A program made the position numbers and the translations under genes. 64,000 nucleotides of DNA, taken from assembly GCA_934047225.1 (NCBI GenBank), contig OW203991.1, positions 6,696,001 through 6,760,000 of the forward strand, given 5' to 3'. Below, one piece after another: positions 24,401-36,400 of the stretch (position 1 is its first letter; the number at the start of each line of letters is the position of its first letter). The DNA comes from Ypsolopha sequella. Its lineage: Eukaryota; Arthropoda; Insecta; Lepidoptera; Ypsolophidae. Under the pieces are notes generated by a model. It was given only the letters and a program-made list of their open reading frames with translations. It made no database searches and was not told where the DNA came from.

Positions 24401-27400
24401 GTCATTAGCCTGCCATTAGCCTATGTCATTAGACTCAACATTTAAAAAAGATTAATGAAAATTAAATAAAATAATTATTGATTAAAAGAAAGATTATAAC
24501 CTTAAACACGTACTTTAGTTTACTAGAGTTGACCCAACTGTTTGTTCTGTAGATCAAGGTAATGTTGATAAACCTTGTTCTTAAGAGTAATCTGCACCTA
24601 CATGGCTACATATCATCGCGTATATAGGTATAAAGTGGAAGATTATTTCAAAGTCGAATTGCTAACACAGTAATACATTTGTGCAGAATGTTCTGGAGTA
24701 CGGAGAAGCAGTGCTTTACTTGGACGTAGAAGACGTCCAATGAGAACCAAGGGGATAAAACATAGGGAGGAGAACAAGAGTTGTTCAAAATACCATAAAG
24801 AATACATTTGTGTAGAATGTTCTGGAGTACGGAGAAGCAGTGCTTTACTTGGACGTAGAAGACGTCCAATGAGAACCAAGGGGATAAAACATAGGGAGGA
24901 GAACAAGAGTTGTTCAAAATACCATAAAGAATACATTTGTGTAGAATGTTCTGGAGTACGGAGAAACAGTGCTTTACTTGGACGTAGAAGACGTCCAATG
25001 AGAACCAAGGGGATAAAACATAGGGAGGAGAACAAGAGTTGTTCAAAATACCATAAAGAATACATTTGTGTAGAATGTTCTGGAGTACGGAGAAGCAGTG
25101 CTTTACTTGGACGTAGAAGACGTCCAATGAGAACCAATGGGATAAAACATAGGGAGGAGAACAAGAGTTGTTCAAAATACCATAAAGAAAAGCAAGAAAA
25201 GCAATTTCTACGGATCTTGATATTAAGCCAACCTTATTCAGAACGAGATTGTGAGATATGATCGTATTTTCGAAGACCAAAGATATTATAGCGAATTCAG
25301 AGATTGAGAAGACGGTCCAGTTTGTTTAATAACTCTATTAATTCGGGAAAGCAGATATCAGTGAACTCTAGAATGGATAGCAACATTGTGTGGGTACCAA
25401 GAATTTGATAATTGATGTCAGACATTACCTCAACACCTGCAGCGTCGACACACCAGCAGACTCGGTCGGAAGCCCGACACTGTACTTGCTCGTAAGCTCC
25501 GTCCTCTTTGCAAGCGGGGATCCAGCCGGCACTCGGTGGGTTTCCACTTTCTGCTGCATCGTGAAGAGCTAAAGCCCTAGGAAAATCGTCAAGATAGTAT
25601 CAAGTTATCAAGTTATAATTATATTAGAGTGCATCACAAACTAGAAATCAATCAGAAACAAATTTAAAAGTACAAATATTTTTTGAAAACATTCCTCGGG
25701 CCAGGATTTCAACCTGCGACCTCAGGCTACCAACTGCGCTACCGAGGTTCGTATCTGGAACAACGAATTTTTCCACCATATTTGAACACCGATTTTTTTG
25801 GGCCGAATTTTTAAAAAGAAATAGGTGTTTGTGCGTTTAAATTTGTTTCTGATTGATTTCTAAATCGGTGCAAAAATAATGCCATAATTTGAATTGGCTG
25901 CCATTTTGTTATACTTAAATTAAAAAAAAGAGCTCTGTTTTCATAAAGAAATTATTTGAAAGTGTAAAATTGATGATATTAATTGGAAAAAATTATATCG
26001 CTCATATGGCCACCTCCCGAGTTGATGCATAATTGCGCTCGTTTTACGGCATTTTGAATTGTTGCTCGCAAAACATCTGGCTATCTAGCAACAAATTGGC
26101 GATTTCTTCTTCAACGTTATCTTTCAAGACTTGCGAGGTTCGTGATTTGTCGTGATAAACGCGAGATTTTAAAAAGCCTCAAATGAAGAAGTGTGGTGCT
26201 GTTAGATCTGGCGATCTAGACGGCCAGTTCAATTCTTCAATATGAGAGATCAAAATTTGTCAAATAAGCAGTAACACTAATTCCACGTTCTTGAGTTGTG
26301 TATTGCTCCATGGCTCGTTGACAACTAATTCTTTATATATCTACATTATAATTGTCAAAGCACAGTGAGATTTGGCGCCATCTGCAAAAATGACAGCCAA
26401 TTCAAATTATGACATTACTTTTGCGGCCACCTTATATAATCATAGTAGATTATGCACTAAGGGAATAAAGCAGTGTCTTACGTCACGGGCTGCATATTGA
26501 ACCCTGAGCGTAACGAGGGACTCTAGAGTTAACTCCTGAGCGTAGCGAGGGAGTTATATAGAGTCCTGAGTAAAGCGAGGGGTTCAAGCTACCCAAGACA
26601 AAGACAGGCTTTATTCCAGAGGAGCATACTCTACTTTTCACACATTCTGCGAGACAATAAAAAGCTCGACATTTTTTATCAACATTAATAATTCAATAAA
26701 ATTCACTGACAATCACAGCACCAAACACCATCTTTTGTTTCACATCACGTTGTTTGCTAACCTAACGCTTTTTTATTTTTGTTGAATTCTGCTTAAGGTG
26801 GCCAGTTCGATTTTCGAACAAACCTCTTTACAATCCCATATGGGCATTTGTTTTCCACGAGTTTCCACACGAATTTGACGTTCCAAATTTAAATCACTTT
26901 AATCCCTAGGGATTTTCATATAACTTTATATGAGATATAATGAGATATGAGAATGCGTTACTTTACGTTGAGGTTGCATGATATGTAATTGGACATTGTC
27001 GAGCAGATGGTGTGAAAAATATATTATTGTAAAATCTGCAAATTTTTTTATACCTCCTCTGCTGACAAGCTGTCTGGTGAAGGGTCTTGGTGCAGACAGT
27101 CCCGCAGCCCGTCGCGCAGCAGCGCTCCGCTTGCCCGCATTCCGCGTCGGACCGACATGACCACTCGCACGCTCCATTTGTCGGAACCAGGTATGGACAT
27201 TGACCGAGTTTGCGGGGCAGACCTAAGGGACAACAAGAGTGGGTAAAATGTAATAAAGAAAAGAGATGGGATGCTCAGAACTTAGTGCACAAGCGAAGCC
27301 TGTAGACTAGGGACAAACAGTATCCCGAAGGGCTGAAGAGCGTATACTTAGGTAGCGTTCCTAAACGCCGGGGTAAAGGTAAAAATTAACTGTCAACCGT

Positions 27401-30400
27401 TCCACAACCACCCGAATAAAAACGAAAGGTTCATAAACCTTGGCAAATTCAAATTCAAATTCAAATAGTTTATTTTGCAAATTAGGTATATATAATACAC
27501 GTTTCACAAGTCAAAATTTAATCTTGTAAAAATAAATGTAATAAAATAATAAATGTACATGAACTAGATTAAAGGTTTATTTAATTTATGTAGCAATATA
27601 TACACGATTAAAATTATAGGTAAAATATATATTATACAAGGTGAAATCCAATCAACCGCCTGGACCCATACCGGAGACCCGGCCAGGGACCAGGAACAAG
27701 GTTCAGTGATCACCAACCGAGCCTCCAGCACGAATCCAGGCGGCCGACAAAATCCCATCCTTTATACTACATACTAATAGGTTACATAAATACATGCCTA
27801 CCTCCGCCCACTCGATTAGACTTGCTAAGAAGAACGGGCAAGAAACTTAGCAAGATCATGTCTTTTTTTCAACATAAAACTTATACTATACAACAAATGA
27901 CTTATATCTACTTTAACCAAGGGATAAGAAAATACAAGACAATTCAATTCAATGCCATTTTATCTGGCTTCTGACAATGTGACTCCGCACATTAGTTCCA
28001 CGAATGTCGAGTTATAACTTAAAAAGTAAAAAGACGCACAGTGACGACTATCATAAACCTTGTCAGAAATGTAAAATTCACTATGACAGTTTAATTTTTT
28101 AAACCAGGCGTTTAGGAATGCTACCTTAATGTATAAATTATTATTATTATTATTATTTACTGTACACAAGCAGCTAGAAGCTGATGCTGTGTATATCACT
28201 GCACTTTAAGTCTTATTTATTTAAAAATTTATCTAGTCTATTTTTAAAACAGTTCACTGATGTAGCACTTATAACAGTCTCGGATAGTTTATTCCACTCG
28301 GGAACAACACGGTTAGGTAAGAAATGTCTGCGTGAGTTGCTTGCACATGTCGACGAGTTGATTTTAAGATGATGACCTCTCAGATGACGATTTTGGTTCA
28401 TCTTGTAAAGTTTTTCCAGTGTGGGAACATCATAATGTCCTGTGAGCACTTTATACGTTTCTATCAGCGGGTCTACCGCGTAATTCTGATTTTCATCAAC
28501 ATCAGCTTGAGATTGAAATTTGACGTGCGTGCGAAAGAGATGGCATGTTAGGTGGGAGTCGTCGCACGCACGTCAAATTTCAATCTCAAGTTGATGTTGA
28601 TGAAAATCAGAATTGCGTGGTAGACCCCCAGGTCTCCACGTTGTCGTCGTTGCTCAAGTGTAGTTAGCCCGAGTTCTTGCAGACCACCTTATAACCACCT
28701 TCGAAACTTTTGTTACGCATTAATGGAGCCTCCCTGAGTGGCGTGAACTAAAATGCAACCATGATTACTCCAAACAAGACTAGCACATCGTGGACGGATA
28801 GACCAAGACCATCTAACTGACTGGCTAACAAAAACTTGTGGTAAGCTACGGTAGTGGCAGTGAGGGTGGCCTTATGACGAAAACATGCTCAAAACATGTC
28901 GTCTAACAGCATGACATCATGAGAAGCCATACCGGGAGAGGTCATAGGAATTGACTTCGTAAACTTATATATTTTTTTAATTTTAATCACCTTTTGATAC
29001 GCTCTATCGAATAGTAGGGCCTTACTTGTTACCTATAGACGTGATTTTGTTCATAATTTTTTTTTCTGGCTTTACAAAATGCTCCAGGTTGCGGCCACCC
29101 AACCCTGTTTATTTTGATGTAGTTTTTTCTACACGTCTCCGAATTGGTCACATCTTGGTACTCAATACATAGAGTTAACCACGATACGCCCGTAGTCTAC
29201 TAAGTCACATTGACGCGTTCCATCAGGCACGAAAATGACCAATGAAAAAAAAAATACGAAGAGATATATAACGAAGCAGTGTGTGTTGAGGAAAACGAGT
29301 GTCAGAGCTATCGGTCTCCAGTAATTATTTTCGAGTCATCTAATTAAATAGTTGTACACTTACATGCTGGCACTGGCGGACAGTAGTCGGCGTCGCACGC
29401 CACATCCACCACCGCGCACTGTCTCCCGTCGGGGCAGGTGACGTCGGCACACGGTTCCCGACATTTGCACGTGGGACACTTGTTCTCTCCCAGCTCGAAA
29501 CCATAGTCGCAGCCCATACGACAGGTCAGGTCCAGACAGGAGAGTTCTTCGCGAATCCTGGAAATTTATTTAATTTTGAAATGCCCAATATTTGTTACTT
29601 TATCAACCGAGGTAAGGAGGAAAACATCTCCTGGAGGACTTCCTTCCAAGGTGCTAACCACACCTGCGCATGGTGCACCCTGGGGTCTTGGTAACAGGTA
29701 AACGGTAATAACGGGCACAGCGTTTTTAACTTGAAAAATATGTAGCAACGTTATCACTAATCGACTCAATCAGAAGAGAACAGTATGATGATGATGATGA
29801 TGATGATGATGATAATGTTGACAATGATTCATTTGTCTTAAAACATGCCTATCTCTTTTAATCGGTTATTTAACTAGAAACACCAATGACGATTGTTGGC
29901 ACTCGGTGGAACTTGCAACACATAATGAACAGAAAATCACTTGTACTATCCTACAAATTTATTTAACACTTCCTGACCGGTTTCGTCTGTATGGCATTAT
30001 CAAATGAATTAATATAAGATCTTAATTACACAATAAATAGTTTACATCAGCCAGTGCGATCAATGACACTAACACATTTTTTTAACACATTTACCAATGA
30101 CTTACTTGACACAATTAACAGACGAGCCATTCCCAGTTCTAGTGTCCGGTATCTCTGTCCCAAAGGAGTCGACGCACCAGCAGCGGCCAGCGGCGCACTG
30201 CTGAGCGCTGAACGCTCCGTCTTCGTCGCAGGAGGGCGCGGGCAGTGCCAGCCGCATTCCATCCACTGTGCCCTCCATCTTCTCGTCGAAGTCGCGGAGG
30301 TACTCGCACACTAGAATGTATATAAGGTAACTTGAGTTGCGGATGGATCTTCAGAATGATTTACCACTTTGCTTTATCTTATACCATAAAAAATACTTCA

Positions 30401-33400
30401 TAGATAAAAAATTGCAAATCGTCCAAGTCCCCTTACTAGTTTTATCAGCCAGCTTGATTCAGCCAGCTGCAACCGGTTGTAGCTAGCATAGCGAAGCTCT
30501 AGGCGAAAAGATAAATAAGAAAAGAATTATAGTTAAGGCGTTAGACAAACATGATCGTAGATTGTACAAGTACGTGGTTTGAAACTTCAAGGAGAAAAGA
30601 AAGAGACCATTTATGATCTTTACGATATGTTGGGCTTAAAAAGATGAAGAATTGTTTGAGGTCAATTGGCAGGACGCTGGCCGGACTCTCAATGTTGAAA
30701 CCCAGGTTCGTGTCCAGCCGTTCAAGCATGCATCGATTATTATTATTATTTATTGAAATAAATGATACCGCATTACAGTGAGACTAATACACTATACAAT
30801 TGAAAACTTACAAACAACATAAGAAGTTTTACATGTCATAGACCAAAGTAAAACAAATTAGTTTACTATATTGTAAGGACAAATCTTTCAACCATCACGC
30901 TCACAGAACTTCAGACATTCTTTTTCACAGGTACTGATGACTGTAGAGAACTAATCGCAGCTAGTGCGCGCGCAAGTTGCTGCGGGTGACTGTACGTGAA
31001 GATAGCACCGATATAAGTGCGTGCTTCCTGTTATGCAGGTAATTGTCTGGCACAAACAGACAGCATATCTTATTAATAAGGTCAGGGCAGTCATGTTTTC
31101 CTCTAATCATACAACAGACCGCTATCAGCTGTTCACAGTCACGGCGAACCTGCAGTGAATTTAAGCCAAGCATTCCTAGTAAGAACAGTGTTGGGTACAT
31201 ATAGGGATGTTAAAATATCCAAACCTCTTCTTAAACAGGCAGCGTAAAAAAGCTTTTTGCATTTTCTCCAGGAGCAGCGTCTATGACTTTTCATCAGGGT
31301 TCCTGACAACAGCACTGGCTTCGATCTTGCTTCTTACGAGAGCTGTGTAAAAAAGCTGCATAGCTTCTGTACTCTTAAAGTCTTTTGCATTGCGAAGAAC
31401 AAAGCCCAGGCTATTCATACAAGCAGTGGCTAGGGTCCTGATATGCTCATGGAACGTAAGACACGGGTCAAATGTGACGGCAAGATCTTTGATAGAGTTC
31501 ACACGAGCGACAGTTAGCGTTTAAGTTGCATGATAGGTCTGGGTAGCCCTCGTGAATGTTATACATTAGCACTTACTGGTATTGAACTACAGGGTAGATC
31601 CTTTCGCAGTAGGTCGCAGTCTGTCATCTGACTTATCTTTAGAACTAATTTAAGGTCATCAGCGTATAAAAGACACACGGTGTGTTCCAGAGCAGATTGA
31701 AGATCGTTAACTATGACTGTGAACAGCAGTGGGCCAAGGATTAATTCTTGACTAGTTCCAGACCTGGTGTAGTAAGACCTTGAGGTGAAACAGCTATGTT
31801 TCACATACTGCTGACAGTCCCGAAGACAGTCGGCAAACAAGTTGAGAAGTCTTAGAGCAAATCGTATGGCACAAAGCTTTTCCAGGAGAACATCATTATC
31901 CACTCCATCGCAGGCCTTCTTAAAATTAAAGTAGGCCATATCCACCTGAAAGCCACTGTCTATATGCTCGGTAAAAACATCGATAAGGGTCAACAGGTTT
32001 GTGCTAGTTGACCAACATGCTCGGAACCCGTGTTGCGAGTCAGATAAAAATGGTAGCATCTGAGGCCACAGCTTTGTATGCAATACAGGACCTTGGCAAA
32101 ATTCAAGCCTTGCTATGATCCTTTTTCGGAATTTATCTGCATTAAAATTTGTTGATGCTGAAGGAAAACACTATGAAGTAAACTTGCATGCCCTAAACAG
32201 TTTGTATTTTGTGCTTTAACTTTGTGCTAGGGCTCACTCTCTATCACATGGGGACGTAAAAAATTGTCGGTTAAATATGGGTGTACGAGTATTGACTGTC
32301 ACAACCCACACTCAGAAATACCTCTAACATTTTTTATGGATTTATTTATGTTGTGATGTTTATGTTTTTCTGTTAAGTAGCATTTGGTTACTTGTGGGTG
32401 TGTCATCGACTCTGTCAGCCTGCAGCCTCATCTTAGCGGGGTCCACGCACACTGGTCCACAGGTACTGGTGGAACAGCATACCAGGTCATTGTCACAGAA
32501 CCCTTCGATGCAAGCGACGGTGGAGTTGAGGCCGCAAAGGGCTTCCGCATCTGTACCGCACGATTCTATGATCATCTGCAAGATAATAACGAAACGAAAT
32601 TAGTAGATACTCTAGTATTTTATGGTCGTGAAAATGGTAGTTCACTTAAGTTGAACAGAACAGAATAGAAAATCAGCAATAAAAAAAAAAACGTATTGGT
32701 CGATAGAGCCAAAATTTTAGCGATCCGAATTTTTGGAAAATGATCAATTTCGCTGTGTCGTCTGAACAAAAAGTTTTTGCTAAAACTGTGAAAACTATAA
32801 AACTCACCTCAACGCTCTCGGTCTCAGTGTTGTTATCGATCTGGCTAGGATTAGGACAGCAGACAGCGGTGCCAGTTCGCCGCGTGTGGCTACACACGTG
32901 CTGCAACGGACAATCGGCATCAAGGCCACACGATACCACCGTCCCTTGCTCGTCCGACGCCGGCACGCCAACTTCGCATGGATTGTCGTACGACACGCGG
33001 GGTCGACCTAGGGAAATATGTTTCAAGATATCTCTTTAATTCTCTGATCAACATTTCCAGAAAAAGTGTTTAATGGGTAAAACAAAAAAGTATTATTATC
33101 TTTTAGGAACTTACACACAGGATAGCCAGTGCACAACTCTCCGGTGCAATCTGAATCCTTTACTCGGACACATTCTTCACCGCTCGCACACGGATACCCG
33201 GCGCACGGGTCATCACACTCGCATGTTGGACACCCGTCCGTCCCAGTCTTGTACCCGTATTCACAAACTCCTGCGCAAAGTGCCTTCGCGCATCTTGTGT
33301 CTAAGGAACGGCCTCCGATTCGTGGCGGGGCGGGGGTGTGAGAGCACATCACCGCTGGTGCGGGGCCCATTGAGCCTCGTAGCTTGTTTCCTTCAGAATC

Positions 33401-36400
33401 TACGCACCTGAAATTAACATATCATGTCGTTTTAAATTGGACCAGCTAGTTAAAAAAGAAAGAAAATAAATTTATTCATCATTCATAAAAAATAGAAATA
33501 AAAAAATACACAAGAAAAAATAAAACAATAAAATGACGAAAAGGGGCAGACTCAGCTTTTGATGTGAGCTGCAGATGTACAGCTGCACAACGCTGGTTTT
33601 CAGCCTAGTTAGTTCGTTTACAAATGGATGCCGTGACCAGTAATGCATAATTTATTCATCATTCATAAAAAATACAAAAAAATAAAATACACAAGAAAAA
33701 ATAAAACAATAAAATGACGAAAAGGGGCAGACTCAGCTTTTGTTGTGAGCTGCAGATACACAGCTGCACAACGCTGGTTTTCAGCCTAGTTAGTTCGTTT
33801 ACAAATGGATGCCGTGACCAGTATTGTATAAATATGGAATACTTGGAGATTTTGACTCACCAACAAACCAATTCATTTCTCGAACACTGTCTTGAAACGA
33901 AAGAACCATCGTTAGCACACTGCGGAACATATCCCCTGCCTTCCTTTTCACTGATGACTAACAATTCCGCTAACATCTTCTGTTGAGTACACATGGTAAC
34001 ATTGTGTGGCAGTGCACAGTGGCGGCCACATTCTCCGCCATCGCAACACTTCTGCATAGAAGGACATTCCAAGTCATGAGCGCAAGGAGTACCGCAGTCT
34101 TGGTCTGCAGTAGGGACGGGGCAGGTGCCGGCTTTTTGGAGTTCTAAGGACGCGGGGCAACATACTCCGTAGTCATTTCCTGTGAATTGGGAGAATTTTT
34201 TAATATATTCCGAGGTATTATATACGTTATATTTATTTGTGCCGAGGAGAAAAAGAGATAAGATAGCAGAAAGTTAAGAAATCTAACCTTGTTCAACCAA
34301 ACATCTGTAAAGCGGTGGGCAGTTAGGCTTGCCCGGGTCTGTACCACAAAGGAATGGGCGACTGGTCTCCGTAATCAACAATGGTTCACCAGCTGGACAA
34401 ATATTGTGGAGACTCCTTCCACGCTTACAGGTAGGTACTGGCGGGCAAGGTGGTCTGAGGCATGGAGTTTCTTCCAGCTGGCAGGAAAGCTGACCAGGAC
34501 AAGTGATAGACTTGCAGGGATCTAAGCACTTGCAGAGTGGGCAGCCCTTAGGGTCCAGTTCAAAGCCGAGTGGACAGAGCATACGGCAGGTGTGTGCGGC
34601 GCAGGCGGCGGTCTTCGTACAGTTCACGAGAGACGCCGCTGGGGCGCGGGTGCCGGCTATCTGAAAACGTTACAAGGGAATATTAACTTGTACTGGAACG
34701 CCCACAAATGATGACGTTAAAGATAGTCTTTTCTAACCTCAAACCCGGCTTGATCGACGCACCAGCAGGAGCTGACGATCTCATTGTCACACTGGATCTC
34801 CTCGAACTCTCCATCAACAGCGCGACACCGCGGTGCTCTCACTGACTTCAGCACTCCACGGCCTCCTCGGCTGTTGTCAGCTGTCAGAGCTCGCGAGATG
34901 CGCTCCGTGGACAGTCGTACATTTTCACACCCTGATTTCAACATTACATCTTGATTATATTTCATTAGGTTACATTCATCGAGAGTTAATACAGCGGAAG
35001 TTGTTAATTAGCTGTATTTACCAGAAAACATTGATAAAGCATTAGAATTTGATACAAGACAAATATTTACATCAATCGATTCGGAAAAATAATAAAGGTG
35101 TTAAAATTTTGGTAACGAACTGGAAAATAAAATGACTGAAAAATAATGATATCACTGTTTAGAGCTGCAATAAAAAACAGCATTGTTGTGAACACTGACG
35201 GCATATTGGAATATAGGGTGAGGCCAAAATTAAATATGGTTTACAGAACAAACAAAGGGCGGGAATAACTGGTCCATTGTTCCATCACAGACCATACAGT
35301 GACTCACGATATCGTGGCATATTATTTGTACCCACGATTCATCAATGACAGTAAATAATTGATTCTTGAGAATAAGAATCGTTTATTTTAGTATGAATTA
35401 ATTAACAAGCTTGTGTATTTCACTACCATTTCCCAATGTTACAGCCAAGGTCAGATTTTCTTAATTTCACGTTAAAAGTACAATTGGTTTTGGGATGGAT
35501 GAGAACTTTGTAACGTTTTTGGCAAATATATTTCAGCGCGCATAGAATCATTTATCTTTATTCATGAATAAAGATATGATTCTATGATTCTGAATAGCCG
35601 GGCGCTGAGAGTATAGGTACTATAATACACGAAGCAATTTGAGCCAGCCAACTAATGATTATTTCTCAATTAACTCCATCGACTACAGTTGCAAAAACCT
35701 TGATGGATAACAAATTTTTACTTGGAGACCCCCTCGAAGTAATTCGGGGGAGTGTAAGAGGACAGCTCATAGGCAAAAAACCAGGAGGCCCACCATGCCT
35801 GGGACCGATGGATTGCGGTTTAACCATCCCTAATAGCCGGGCCTTATATGGAACAGACTGGTGACGGGCAGCGGCGTCACTGGTGCGAGGGTTCCGGCAC
35901 CGCGCTCACAATTGCATGGGCAAAGGCAAAGATATATATGTTTTTCTTTTTTCATTAACCTGAATTCCTGCTGTCTTGTATTTTCTTATCCCTTGGTTAA
36001 AGTAGATATAAGTAATTCAATGTATAGTTTAAGTTTATGTTAAAAAAAAGACATGATCTTGCCAAGTTTCTTGCCCGTTCTTCTTAGCAAGACTAATCGA
36101 ATGGGCGGAGGTAGGCATGTATTTATATACGTAACCTATTACTATGTAGTATATAGGATGGGATTTGGTCGGCCGCCTGGATTCGTGCTGGGGGCTCGGT
36201 TGGTGATCATTGAACCTTGTTCCTGGTCCCTGGCCGGGTCTCCGGTATGGGTTCGGGCGGTTGATTGGATTTCACCTTGTATAATAATATTTTACCTATA
36301 ATTTTAATTGTATATATATTGCTACATAAATTAAATAAACATTTAATCTAAGTAGTTCATGTACATTTATTATTTTATTACATATATTTTTATAAGATTA

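Noticed and set aside
24648..25280. Long frames of 173-210 codons on both strands, looking like a repeat protein
   Set aside because: They arise from a 129-bp tandem repeat of LINE sequence; no start context or domain fits, and the parent frame is reverse transcriptase.
33073..33411. 112-codon plus-strand frame over exon 6
   Set aside because: Antisense shadow of the Cys-rich exon.
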